Source: Maniola hyperantus (taxonomy: Eukaryota; Arthropoda; Insecta; Lepidoptera; Nymphalidae). From it: 64,000 bases of DNA. The notes below the pieces were generated by a model. It saw nothing but the letters and a program-made list of their open reading frames with translations, had not been told where the DNA came from and did no database searches. Location of the stretch: NCBI RefSeq assembly GCF_902806685.2, contig NC_048536.1:3162001-3226000 (forward strand), read 5' to 3'. Below are positions 20,465-30,370 of the stretch, piece by piece; position 1 is the first letter of the stretch, and every line of letters begins with the position of its first letter. The position numbers and the translations under genes were made by a program.

Positions 20465-20984
20465 CCTAGGAATAAATAGGTCATGTTTAAAGATTCATCG
20501 TAGATGATCGTAAAATTCTGCTTACATAAAGTTTAAAAAGTTTCTAAGTACTCAACAAATTTTAATCAAATACTACGAGAACGCTTTAACTGAAATCGGC
20601 CTAATCTGTATCGGGTGCCAAAAAAAACAAATATCCATTTAGTCTTCGGCGATCCATTCCCGGCCGCGGCGGTTCGTTTTTGTTTGATAATCCCCAATTA
20701 GGAAGTTTGCAGATCTTTGATCTTGAAGCACCTAATTTGATGTGCCATTCCCAAGTTTTCAGCTGTGCAACGTTTTCATTCTTACCCATTTTGTTAAATG
20801 GCTTAGTCAATCTTTTTAATGAGAAGAAAAGAATTTTAATCTTGGAACAGATTCTAGTATAAGTTTACTTTCAACAAAATTAGAGCACGCTTAATGGACA
20901 AGTTTGAACTCTTCGGCTTACCTTTGTTGGCTTATATTTTTTCTTGAACTAGCGACGTTTCTATCCCATAACCGGAACTTCTTA
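20465..20984. other. no gene recognised
   Basis: ORFs of 69 (minus) and 60 (plus) codons overlap at 20601-20862; neither translation is recognised. CCCGGCCGCGGCGG at 20659 is a small GC-rich spot. Confidence 0.4.
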
Positions 20985-21201
20985 ATTTAAATACATAAAT
21001 AAAAGGAAATGACTGACTGACTGACTGATCTATCAACGCACAGCTCAAACTACTGGTCGGATCGGGCCGAAAATTGAAATTAGGCATGCAGATATCTATT
21101 ATGATGTAGGCATCCGCTAAGAAAGGATTTTTGAAAATTCAACCCCTAAGGGGGTGAAATAGGGGTTTGTAATTTGTCTAGTCCACGCGAGCATAAGCTA
21201 G
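20985..21201 (+). mobile_element. HEL2 Helitron
   Basis: TGAC repeat, then CTATCAACGCACAGCTCAAA, CATCCGCTAAGAAAGG and the end CGAGCATAAGCTAG. The hairpin is damaged: GGACGAAGTCG is deleted from the stem-loop. Confidence 0.75.
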
Positions 21202-21734
21202 TTGTACTTTAAAGGTATGCAGGATTTTACGTTTAAATAAATAGCGATTCTAAAAGCGAGATGAGAAGTGCAATCCAGCTCGCAAAACTCTGCGGCCTAA
21301 AATGTATTAAATGCCTCCTTTTCTATTACGTGAACTCTTATCTCTTTCTCATAAGATTTTTAATACCTTTGTTACCTGTTATCTCCAAAACAGCAGAGAA
21401 ACTTTCAGCTTTTATAAAACAACGAAGGTCTGGCACTCGCGGACTCTCTATAACTTCTCAGTTTATAATTGTATCTACATTGCAGATGCAACTTCTCCAC
21501 TGAAATATTAATTTACAAGTTACAACCGTCCTCGCAGCGTATTTTTATTAGCTTGAATTGCTGTTGGATTCGCTTAACTTTGTCTGATTTAGGTACTTAT
21601 CATGTTTTAAATCGCTAGGTATTTTTTAATTAGGTACCTACTTTCTTCTTATTTGTCAAAACATGGCCTTGTTGTTTAACTAGGTTATATATTCTCACTT
21701 ATTCTTCGTTTACTTGGTTGGCTACAACATAGTA
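21202..21734. other. no gene recognised
   Basis: ORFs of 80 and 66 codons overlap in different frames at 21261-21511; the translations are hydrophobic but unrecognised. No splice-flanked exon is convincing. Confidence 0.4.
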
Positions 21735-22073
21735 TCTTCTATATATATAAAATTCCTGACTGACTGACTGACATATATATCAACGCACAGCCTAAACCAC
21801 TGGTCCTAGAGACATGAAATTTTGAGGGTGTGTTCTTTGTAAAGAGTAGGTATCCACTAAGAAAGGATTTTTCGAAATTCCACCCCTAAGTGGATTAAAT
21901 AGGGGATAAAAGTTTGTATGAAAGTCCGTCATTTTTCAAGTTATTTGCATGAAAATTGGTATTTGGGTTTTCGGTCACAAATAAAGAAATACGTGTTCCA
22001 GGGTTTTTGGAAATTCATCCACCACCTCGATTTTCTAAATTCCACCCGAGCGAAGCCGGGGCGGGTCAGCTAG
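21735..22073 (+). mobile_element. HEL4 Helitron, complete
   Basis: Starts TCTTCTATATATATAAAATT after an A at 21734 and ends CCGGGGCGGGTCAGCTAG. TGAC units and ATCAACGCACAGCC near the 5' end show relation to HEL2. Stem CCCG/CGGG with AGCGAAGC between forms the 3' hairpin. It abuts the next Helitron with no base between. Confidence 0.8.
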
Positions 22074-22190
22074 TCTAAATATATAAAAGGAAAAGGTGAC
22101 TGACTGACTGATCTATCAACGCACAGCTCAAACGATTGGACGGATCGGGCTGAAATTTGGCACGCAAATAGCTATTATGACGTAGGCATC
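22074..22190 (+). mobile_element. HEL2 Helitron, 3'-truncated
   Basis: Starts TCTAAATATATAAAAGG directly after the CTAG of the HEL4 and is lost after GACGTAGGCATC. Confidence 0.75.
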
Positions 22191-22199
22191 AAAATCACA

Positions 22200-22760
22200 G
22201 TAATAGCGTAATAAAATCTTTTTTTTTTAGATTAATTTCGTATTTAATCTAAATATAAATACGAAAAAACTGGTTCGAAGTTTGGGAGTCTTACACAAAG
22301 TTTCGGTGTCGTTTACGTAAGCTCATTTTATACCGAAGGATCTCATATCATACCAAAGGAACGGTCGGAGGGAGTGCAATAGACATTTATTGAAATTATG
22401 GCGTCGTATCTTCAAATGGATCTAGAGTGGACCCTTCCCGGAGTTTAATGAGAGGATAAAGGATTTTCATATCTCTATTTCGGAAGATTAGATGCTATTG
22501 AGGCCCATGTTTCTGACTTGATGACGACTGTTACTTTTGCAGTTTATAAATTTTTACTTACTCGAAGTTGTGCGAATTATCTTTTCGATTTAATGAAAAA
22601 AAACTTCTACTGCGAGGGATTGCATTCATAAAAACTTTTAGTCACCTTATAGCTTTTGGTTCCTTGTAAGATCGTGGACTTCCGCAAAATAACGCCTGCT
22701 ATACAAAAATAAAGCAAAGAAGGTACAAGAATTTAATGAAGTTAGTTTTGCGGTTCGTTA
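22200..22760. other. no gene recognised
   Basis: Featureless to reading; T-run at 22219-22228. Confidence 0.4.
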
Positions 22761-22765
22761 AAAAA

Positions 22766-22812
22766 AGTAGTACGGAACTCTCACTTGACCGGCTTTTTTC
22801 TCAACTTTTTTT
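22766..22812 (+). mobile_element. LG 3' stub
   Basis: GTAGTACGGAACTCTCACTT then GACCGGCTTTTTT, the last 45 bases of LG with an internal deletion. Confidence 0.55.
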
Positions 22813-22875
22813 AAATTTTATATACTTACGAATTTAATTCAATTGATTCAAAAATTTAATTCAAAAATTCAGATC

Positions 22876-23044
22876 AATGAAAACATCGTGAAGAAATCTC
22901 ATGCAGAGTTCTCCATACTGTAAAGTCTGCCAATCCGCACTTGGCCAGCGCGCGTGTAGGACTATGGCTAAACCATTTCATTCTGAGAAGAGACCTGTGT
23001 TTAGTAGTGAGCCGTTGCTGGGTTGATGATGATGATGATGATGA
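22876..23044 (+). mobile_element. SINE-A 3' half
   Basis: GAAAACATCGTGAAGAAATC to CAATCCGCACTTGGCCAGC and seven GAT units at the end. Confidence 0.7.
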
Positions 23045-23049
23045 ACATC

Positions 23050-23152
23050 GAGTCTTTCACCAAACCAGACTAGAACCAATTTAGAAATTGCCTCTGCTGG
23101 GAATCAACCTGCCACTTACGAGCCATAGATAGCGCTCACCACTGCACCAGGG
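23050..23152 (-). mobile_element. SINE-B head fragment
   Basis: CACCAAACCAGACTAGAACC through CACCACTGCACCAGGGA, the complement of the head and early body. Confidence 0.6.
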
Positions 23153-23379
23153 AAGAAAAACTTAAACTGTTTTAAAAAAAAAAAAAACTTCTAAAGCTGC
23201 CTTCAACATCACAATTAATAAAAAACACAAATGTCACGTGCTCGCACTGTGTGTAACTTAATCTGCAAACAAGCGAATAAATACACGAAGACAAACAGGC
23301 TGCCAACGAAGGCTTTCAGAAAAAACTGTTTGCGATCTCTGTATGTTAAACTTTCCATCCGCTTTGTTTGATTAAAAAT

Positions 23380-23565
23380 AATTTTATTTTCAATGCGAAT
23401 AGCGAGCAAACGAGCAGGCGGGTCACCTGATGTTAAGTGACTACCGCCACCCATGAACATTTGCAGCACCAGAGGAACTGCCGATGCGTTGCCGGCCTTT
23501 CAGGAATTTGTTGGTCCGCCCCTTGAATAACCCCATGTTGTAATCTAGTGAAAACACCGTCTTAT
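23380..23565 (-). mobile_element. LINE-J C-terminal/3' fragment
   Basis: Complement encodes the end of the protein seen on the plus strand at 42961 (YNMGLF, FLKGRQRI). The 3' side reads AACATCAGGTGACCCGCCTG in sense. Copies also at 31165 and 50912. Confidence 0.6.
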
Positions 23566-23889
23566 AATTACGATTTTAAGGGTAGCAGGTATTCAGGATT
23601 CCGTATTAAAATTGTCAACTCCGTTTTCAGGTAGCAAAGTTAGAATTTGCGAACACGGGTTCAAAAACATAGCTTTATTAAATTACCTAACAATATTTCA
23701 ACGCGTAACCGGATTTCGTATAGCAACGAGCGATTTTGTTTTTATTTTAGCGAAAAATTTGCACAACGGCTTTTGCAATTCAAAAATCAAATTTTGATCT
23801 GCTAGATAAAAATTTGATTTTCGCGAACTCGCGCTTGCTGCCAATGTAATTCAAGAAAAAAAAAACTTTACTGTACCCGGCAGGAAAGA

Positions 23890-23984
23890 TTACATATAGA
23901 AATGAATTGTCTCAGAAAATCAAACATTTCCCACGGGACTTTTAAATACCTACATCCGTGCGGCAAATTCGCGGGCATCATCAC
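23890..23984 (+). mobile_element. Helitron 3' fragment (HEL3-like)
   Basis: ATTTCCCACGGGACTTTTAA through ATTCGCGGGCATCATC, then ACTTAA in place of CTAG. Confidence 0.5.
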
Positions 23985-24086
23985 TTAAATGATGTGACTA
24001 CGAATGACTCTGGACAAGTCCGTGACGTTAAACTCGTCCACAGTCACTCTTATCGCCGCGATAATATCACCCTGTGAAGATTGGCC

Positions 24087-24316
24087 TGTACGGGAGCGGT
24101 GTGCAGGCTCGACCGTACCAAAGGGGAGATCTCCCACCGAGCGGTTGGTTGTGCTCGGTAGCGCCAGCTGGGCCGACGGTTATGTCTTGAAACTTCTATA
24201 TATAGTCCAGATTGCAGAAAACTCCGTTAGTGCGATTGCTATCGGCGGTACATTTGTTCGGGACTACGTCATCGATTGAACAGCGCCATCTAGTTTCTAT
24301 TGTGGTAACCGCCACA
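24087..24316 (-). repeat. LTR of the 888-bp element (3' LTR on minus strand)
   Basis: 230 bases, begins TGTACGGGAGCGG and ends GTAACCGCCACA. It is identical to 24745-24974 at every position I compared. On the minus strand it opens TGTGGCGG and closes CGTACA, and holds a TATA-box-like CTATATATAG at about 24196-24206. Confidence 0.9.
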
Positions 24317-24744
24317 TCACTCCCCTCCGAGACGAACGCGTAGTGTGAAGCAGTGAAGAGAGGTGACGTTGTAGCGTGAAGGCGTGTGAAGGAAGGGCAA
24401 TGGCTGCTAACCAACCAGAGAAGCGGTAGACCAGGACGCTTGTAGCTGGTGATGGAGTGCAGAGCCATTGTGCCCCGAAGCTGTGCTACATCCGTCTTAC
24501 AGGCCTCGATGTGCTTGCTGTTGCTGCTTGTAGACTTGGAGTTGGAGGAGACGTCGGCTTGCGGTGTGTGATCCAAAGGTGTTGCGGTGTATGCGATCAC
24601 CCTTGATCACGTCGGGTGCGCAGTGCGGAGTGCGGCGGTGCGCGGTTGATCTTCGATGACGTCGGCTGTTGTAGTGTGCGACCATTCTTGATTTCGTCGG
24701 TTGTTGAGGTGTGCGACTGTTCTTGATCACGTCGGGGTCACCAA

Positions 24745-24974
24745 TGTACGGGAGCGGTGTGCAGGCTCGACCGTACCAAAGGGGAGATCTCCCACCGAGC
24801 GGTTGGTTGTGCTCGGTAGCGCCAGCTGGGCCGACGGTTATGTCTTGAAACTTCTATATATAGTCCAGATTGCAGAAAACTCCGTTAGTGCGATTGCTAT
24901 CGGCGGTACATTTGTTCGGGACTACGTCATCGATTGAACAGCGCCATCTAGTTTCTATTGTGGTAACCGCCACA
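24745..24974 (-). repeat. LTR of the 888-bp element (5' LTR on minus strand)
   Basis: Identical partner of 24087-24316. On the minus strand the primer-binding-like site begins one base beyond its end. Confidence 0.9.
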
Positions 24975-25051
24975 GGCCCATAAGAGCTGTATCGAATTTG
25001 GTGGCCCGGCGAGACTGTCGCCGCGATACTCTCGCGCGTGGAGATGGCGCC

Positions 25052-25576
25052 TTAGGGTAGCGACACATCTGCTGAACGTACGGCCGCCGATACTTTAGCG
25101 ACTGAACTATCGGTCGTAGTATTCGGTTGGCGTGACACATGACGCGCCGAACAGTCGGACGGGGCGGCGCGCGCCGGGCGTTTAGTTCAGCGCTTTAGCC
25201 TTTACGCGACGAAAAATTACGTACGGCGGCGGTACGTGGTGTCATCAGCCGGTGTCGTCATTTTGTTGTGTGCGGTTACGACCTGTTGAATTGTCCAGAA
25301 AGATGCATTTTAATACAATATTGGCTATTATAGAGGGCTTAGAAAAAGAAGTACACGCGCCGAACTTTTGGTCGAGTAACGCGTCGCGTAATGTGTCGCT
25401 TGCTATCCAAAATACATTGAATCCGATCTAGCCGTAATCGCCCAACGGAAGGTACGGCACTACGCCGAACGCTTCAGAAATTCAGTAGATGTGTCATAGG
25501 TAACTTGAAAAACATTGCGAGCGTATTGAACCGAACTTTCGGCGCCTTATTTTGGGCAAGTGTGTCGCTACACTAA
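25052..25576. mobile_element. TIR DNA transposon, non-autonomous
   Basis: Left end TTAGGGTAGCGACACAT and right end TGTGTCGCTACACTAA are inverted repeats with one or two mismatches. If the outer TTA/TAA is a target site it would fit PIF/Harbinger (3-bp TWA), but this is not certain. GC-rich subterminal zones (GGGGCGGCGCGCGCCGGGC at 25161) contrast with an AT-richer centre. A short frame from 25304 (MHFNTILAIIEGL) is not recognised. Confidence 0.65.
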
Positions 25577-26200
25577 GCCATTTCACGGTTCCCTTACCAC
25601 AATCTAATAGGTACATTTAAATAATCTCATTTGCACGTTTAAACAGAACGTCGATACCACAAGTCAATCTGTGGTATACCTAAATTTGACATCACCTATC
25701 TCCATCTTCGGTAAATTGACACATAATTACTGCGAAGCGAATTTGAACTTTAATCCGCCGCAATAAGACTTTTGATTACCCAGATCAATTACATTCTCGT
25801 CTTCCTACAAATTAATTGCCTCTAATGAGACACACGAAGCTCTCACCGCGGGAGCAAGAACCACTACCTATTCAAACAAATAACTACCTTACCTCAACAA
25901 TTATAGAGTGCAAGTTACATCACCCGATAAAATCTAGGTACAAATACATACATATCGCTAAAATCGCTGTACAAATAATACAATAGATTTCAAATTGATA
26001 TCTAAATATGTACACAGGTTAATTTAAAATTCATTAGAGGAGTAGTAATATAACGAAATGTACAGGAAAACTTTTATCATTTCTTTTTCTGAATTATTAA
26101 AATATTTATATATAGGTATTAAGAAGAAGCGATATCTAGGAAGTTTTGCAGAAGCTTCTTTACATTTTTTTACATCATTAGGTACCTACATAAATTAAAC
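25577..26200. other. no gene recognised
   Basis: AT-rich unique-looking DNA without ORFs or repeat ends that I could place. Confidence 0.45.
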
Positions 26201-26208
26201 ATCGTGAG

Positions 26209-26554
26209 TAGGGTTGCCAGGTTGCCAAATCTAATAGCCGGACAGACCAGCCAGTTAGGTCGGACATTTGGGTAGAAAGGCCGGACACCCTACATTATTG
26301 ACAATTTCATGTCTTAGTATTAATAGGTAGGTACGACAAAAAAATTGTATGTGAAATCAAGCTTTTCAAAAAAATTGTATGTAAAATCAAGCGGGAACGA
26401 CCGGCATTCGACTCGCCTGCGCTCGGCCACGCTCGTTTGCGAAATGAAAAAAGCCTAACAAAAGCCGTACAAGCCGGACACCGTTTATTTTGGCCGGACA
26501 CGTAATCAAAAAGCCTACCTATGTCCGGCTTTATCCGGACGCCTGGCAACCCTG
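26209..26554. mobile_element. hAT-type MITE
   Basis: Ends TAGGGTTGCCAGG and CCTGGCAACCCTG are inverted repeats; the 8-bp target duplication ATCGTGAG lies at 26201-26208 and 26555-26562. CAGGGTTGCCA-like termini plus 8-bp duplication are diagnostic of hAT. The inside repeats GGCCGGACA/GTCCGGC near both ends. It landed in a SINE-A. Confidence 0.85.
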
Positions 26555-26562
26555 ATCGTGAG

Positions 26563-26712
26563 GAAAGGTAACGGTGAAGGAAAACATCGTGAGAAAACCT
26601 GCATGCCTGAGTTTTATCATAATGTTTTCAAAGGTGCGTGAAGTCTGCCAATTCTAATATTGGTAATTCCAATTCTAATAGTGGTAGACTATGACAAAAT
26701 CTCACTTGTGCA
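26563..26712 (+). mobile_element. SINE-A 3' part, target of the hAT MITE
   Basis: AACGGTGAAGGAAAACATCG through GTGGTAGACTATGAC; the SINE body with a partly duplicated AAACATCGTGAG segment at the insertion site. Confidence 0.65.
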
Positions 26713-26821
26713 GCCCGCATCATCGAGCCATAAATATTTGAAGGCACGACCTTATTAGATAAAGTAAAAAAAAAAAAAAAGTATGCTGGATGATGAATAG
26801 GAAGGCTAAACGACTAGGGGG

Positions 26822-27133
26822 TGCCAGCCAGGTAACCTCCCTATGTGCCTGGGGTGCTGCTGGTCCCTTTTAGATGCATCGGGCATCCGAGGGGAAGAGT
26901 AGTATTCGGGCCGGTGCACCCCGGTAACATGGCTAATAAATAATCTCTCTTCGGGAATATTGTTAGCCATGTCGATACCCAGTCAACAGGCGTGGCGCAG
27001 GAGCGCCGCTGGGTTTAAGTGGGTAATCCGGTCGGCTCTCGGCCGGCGAGTCCCACATACCTTCCCTCCAGTTGGTTCGCTGGCTGGCTTCCAGGAGGGG
27101 GCATACGTAAACGCATTTCCCAGCGTTAAGAAA
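26822..27133 (+). mobile_element. RETRO-D, complete retroposon
   Basis: Starts near GGGTGCCAGCCAGGTAACC and ends CATTTCCCAGCGTTAAGAAA. It is flanked by a direct repeat AAGGCTAAACGACTAGG (left, from 26805) and AAGGCTAAACGTCTAGG (right, from 27135), one mismatch, the mark of target-primed insertion. There is no tRNA box A/B pair and no protein motif. Partial copies: 41048 (3' part with poly A) and 54097 (5' part). Confidence 0.7.
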
Positions 27134-27173
27134 AAGGCTAAACGTCTAGGTTGTTACCGATATTTCAAATTCT

Positions 27174-27355
27174 GAGCCTCAATAGCTCAACCGGTATAGG
27201 AGTGGACTGAAAACCGAAAGGTCGACGGTTCAAATCCCGCCCGTTGCACTATTGTCGTACCTACTCCTAGCACAAGCCTGACGCTTAATTGGAGAGGAAA
27301 GGGGAATATTAGTCATTTAATATGGCTAATATTCTTTAAAAAAAAAAAAAAAAAA
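27174..27355 (+). mobile_element. SINE-C
   Basis: tRNA-like head with box A TAGCTCAACCGG (27183-27194) and box B GGTTCAAATCC (27227-27237), an anticodon-loop-like ACTGAAAACC, then a 100-base body (CTTAATTGGAGAGGAAAGGG, TTTAATATGGCTAATATTC) and poly(A). The two other copies (43755, 52432) are very similar, pointing to recent activity. Confidence 0.8.
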
Positions 27356-27356
27356 C

Positions 27357-27663
27357 ATAATCATCATGATCAACCCATCGCCGGCTTATTACAGATCACG
27401 GTCCTCTCAGAGTGAGAAGGGTTTGGCCATTGTCTACCACGCTGGCCATGTGCGGATTGGTAGACTTGACACACCTTTGAGAACATAATGGAGAACTCAT
27501 AGGCATGCAGGTTTCCTTACGATGTTTTCCTTCACCGTTAAAGCAAGTGATATTTAATTACTTAAAACGCACATAACTCCGAAAAGTTAGAGGTGCGTGC
27601 CCGGGATCGAACCCCCGACCTCCGATCAGAAGGCGGACGTCCTACCGACTAGGCTATCACAGC
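27357..27663 (-). mobile_element. SINE-A, nearly complete
   Basis: Minus strand: GTGATAGCCTAGTCGG (box A), GGGTTCGATCCC (box B), body to the CATGATGATTATG tail. About 307 bases. Directly behind SINE-C, tail to tail. Confidence 0.85.
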
Positions 27664-27991
27664 TTTTTTAAATGAAATTTATTTGAAATTAATTATTATT
27701 GAATATTAATTAAATTTCCAATTACTACACAGAAATGGATACCGCACCGCATAAGCGACCGCATATACCAAATGTAATAATTACTATGATGGATTCGGTC
27801 GCAATGTTTCCGGGTGCATATCAATTGAATTAAATTGATTTATTGTTAATGTAAATGTAAATTAATTATAACGATAAATCAATTGTAATTTGTATTAACC
27901 AGGTCAAATCTTCGAGCTAATGGTATTAATGGAGTTATCAATAATATACTACCTACCCACCTATAATTTACAAATTAGTTAGGTATAGATA

Positions 27992-28243
27992 TCTTATATA
28001 TATAAAAGGAAAAGGTGACTGACTGACTGACTGACTGACTGAATGACTGACTGACTGACTGACTGATCTATCAACGCACAGCTCAAACTACTGGACGGAT
28101 CGGGCTGAAATTTGGCATGCAGATAGCTATTATGACGTAGGCATCCGCTAAGAAAGGATTTTTGAAAATTCAACTCCTAAGGGGGTGAAATAGGGTTTTG
28201 AAATTTTGTAGTCCACGCGGACGAAGTCGCGAGCATAAGCTAG
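27992..28243 (+). mobile_element. HEL2 Helitron, complete
   Basis: Starts TCTTATATATATAAAAGG after an A at 27991; about eleven TGAC units; ends CGAGCATAAGCTAG before a T. Stem CGCG/CGCG flanks GACGAAGT. One of the best HEL2 copies, 252 bases. Confidence 0.85.
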
Positions 28244-28417
28244 TATGAATATAAATTTTGAGTGATAAGTTTTTTCTCAATGTAAAGAAATATATTTTAT
28301 TTTTATTAAGCACCTACTGTTAAAATGTATTTACATTTAACAGTAATAAAAGCAGAAATTTTGGGTACTGAAAAAATATATATATGAAAAGCTTTTTGTG
28401 ACAACAATTTATAGCAA

Positions 28418-28604
28418 ACTAATTAATGCCCAAGACTTCGCAAACGCAAATTTAGGGTTTTTGTAAATTCGGTGGAAACTCTTTGATTTCTTGGAACCAA
28501 AATTAGCCTATTTCCATAACCCAGAATGCAAGCTACCCCTGTACCAAACATCAAAAGCGATTCAACGGTTGGGCCGTGAAAAACTAGCAGAAAGTTAGTA
28601 TGGA
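28418..28604 (-). mobile_element. HEL1 Helitron, degenerate
   Basis: Minus strand begins TCCATACTAACTTTCTGC and ends GGGCATTAATTAG, so the CTAG is mutated; the GACA repeat is gone. Confidence 0.65.
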
Positions 28605-28982
28605 TTAGTTAAGTGTAATCAACTATAACTCCCTTTTAACCGCAAAAGCCTCATCAAAGGCATAATTTATTCGACAGTAAAAAATCCACATCCGGGTGTC
28701 ACATAAGCGCCGGTTCTGTCTAACTTAATCTGCAAACAAGAGGATGAAGACAAACATGAAACAGGGACTGCAAATAAAGCCTTTTACAAAAAATGAGCGC
28801 TTTTTATTAAAACCTTTTTTAGGTTCGCTCAAAAGTGGTTTGCTTGGTTTAACAAAACGCAAGGTGCAGATTTTTTTCGTGCGATATTTAGATAAATTAT
28901 GTAACAATGTAATTTCATATTTGGGTATCAAGTCCACCATATTGGAGGAGCTTCAGCATCCTGATCTGATCCTGAGAAATAT

Positions 28983-29214
28983 AGATGACACGCCCCGGCT
29001 TTACTCGTAGGGCATTTTGATTAATAACGGCGTGGGGGTGGAATTTAAAAAAAACTTGAAACACGTATTTCTTTATTTTTGACCAAAAATCCAATTATCA
29101 GTTTTCGTGGTAATAACTTGAAAAAGAACGGTTTTTAATACTAAATTTCATCGCCTATTTAACCCTCTTAGGCGTTTAAAAAAAAAGCTGTTACACACTT
29201 ATTTTTTATCGAAA
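28983..29214 (-). mobile_element. HEL4 Helitron, degenerate
   Basis: Complement carries GTAAAGCCGGGGCGTGTCAT at its 3' end and the AAGAAATACGTGTTTC block. It faces the next HEL4 copy head to head. Confidence 0.55.
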
Positions 29215-29573
29215 TCTCTACCTATAAAATTCAAAGTCCTGACTGACTGACTTATATATCAACGCACAGCCTAAACCGCTGGTATTAGGTACATGAAATT
29301 TGGATGGTGTGTTCTTTGTAAAGAGTAGGTATCCACCAAGAAAGGATTTTTCGTAATTCCACCCTTAAGTGGGTTAAATGGGGGATGCAAGTTTTTCAAT
29401 AAGTCAAGTTGCAAGTCAAGAAAGACCGTCATTTTTCAAGTTATTTTCATGAAAATTGGTATTTTGGTTTTCGGCTACAAAATAAGAAATACGTGTTTCA
29501 GTATTTTTAGAAATTCAACCGCCACGTCGATTTTCCAAATTCTACCCGAGCGAAGCCGGGGCGGATCAGCTAG
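29215..29573 (+). mobile_element. HEL4 Helitron, complete
   Basis: Starts TCTCTACCTATAAAATTC after A, ends CGGGGCGGATCAGCTAG before T. Length 359; it shares GAGTAGGTATCCACCAAG and AAGAAATACGTGTTTCAG with the copy at 21735. Confidence 0.8.
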
Positions 29574-29619
29574 TCCAAAATACATAGTTTCATAGATGGA
29601 ACATGAGAAATGACGGACA

Positions 29620-29795
29620 TTCATCTGAACTTACATGCTCCATCTAACCCCCTTGGGAGTGAAATTTACAAAAATCCTTTCTTAATTAGTGCCTACGTGT
29701 CTCGTGTCAAAATTTCAAATTCCTAACCCGTAGTAAGTAGTGCGTGCGGTCAGTCAGTCAGGACAAGTCTTTTTACATGTATACGAAGATAGATA
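29620..29795 (-). mobile_element. HEL4-like degenerate copy
   Basis: Complement shows TGACTGACTGACC, a methionine-poor body with AAGAAAGGATTTTTG and GGGGGTTAGATGGAG; ends not intact. Confidence 0.45.
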
Positions 29796-30056
29796 TAGTA
29801 GTAAATTGTAACTTGAAAACTAGAATATGAATTGTTCTACATCATTACTTCTATATTGGGTAGCAAAATCCTTTGAACTGGCTTTCAAAGTGATGACATT
29901 CTAATTAGACACATACAAATAGTTTCCCGCCATCGCTAAACTAATTGCGCTCTAATTAAACGCTGTAATAGCATTAACACAAACGCAGAACATACACCAG
30001 ATATTCGGGTTCATTCAAAGAGATTTACATAAGTAGAGCCGCTATCTTATAGGAAA

Positions 30057-30284
30057 CTAGCTTATGCTCGCGACTTCGTCCGCGTGGACTACACAAATTT
30101 CAAACCCCTATTTCACCCTCTTAGCGGTTGAATTTTCAAAAATCCTTTATTAGCGAATGCCTACGTCATAATAGTAACCTGCATGCCAAATTTCAGCCCG
30201 ATCCGTCCAGTAGTTTGAGCTGTACGTTGATAGATCAGTCAGTCAGTCAGTCAGTCAGTCACCTTTTCCTTTTATATATTTAGA
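30057..30284 (-). mobile_element. HEL2 Helitron, complete
   Basis: Minus strand starts TCTAAATATATAAAAGG at 30284 and ends GAGCATAAGCTAG at 30057. About seven TGAC units. Its 5' end abuts the CTAG of the next Helitron. Confidence 0.85.
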
Positions 30285-30370
30285 CTAGGTGATGCCCACG
30301 ACTTCGTCCACGTGAGTTTCAGTTTCAAAAATCCCGTGGGAACTCTTTGATTTTCCGGGATAAAAAATAC
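30285..30370 (-). mobile_element. HEL1 3' part
   Basis: Reads (minus) CCGGAAAATCAAAGAGTTCC ... GTGGGCATCACCTAG, ending exactly where the HEL2 starts. The 5' part was lost at the MITE boundary at 30371. Confidence 0.75.

Larger units (their letters stand above)
24087..24974 (-). mobile_element. TRIM-like non-autonomous LTR retrotransposon
   Basis: Two identical 230-bp LTRs enclose 428 bases. Target duplication GGCC lies at 24083-24086 and 24975-24978. On the minus strand the base after the right LTR is followed by TGGTGACCCCGAC, a primer-binding-site form (TGG complementary to tRNA CCA), and the left LTR is preceded by GGAGGGGAGTGA, a polypurine tract. These two signals fix the orientation. 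A 134-codon minus-strand ORF starts at 24600 and runs into the LTR, but shows no protease, reverse transcriptase or integrase motif. Superfamily (Gypsy or BEL/Pao) cannot be assigned. Identical LTRs mean a recent insertion or conversion. Confidence 0.88.
23985..25051 (-). pseudogene. short ORF interrupted by the LTR element
   Basis: On the minus strand an open frame runs from about 25051 to the LTR element at 24975 and resumes in frame at 24086, ending at a TAA at 23985-23987 (one GGCC copy counted). The right segment reads RVSRRQSRRATKFDTAL and the left QGDIIAAIRVTVDEF. I do not recognise the family. The right limit coincides with the TIR element at 25052, so any start of the protein is lost. 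It may be a host exon or part of another repeat. Confidence 0.35.

Noticed and set aside
24196..24600. 134-codon ORF in the LTR element as a retroviral-type gene
   Set aside because: No protease, RT, RNase H, integrase or nucleocapsid motif; it crosses from the interior into the LTR.
27174..27250. tRNA gene
   Set aside because: Head has both Pol III boxes but continues into a conserved SINE body with poly(A) and recurs at two other loci.
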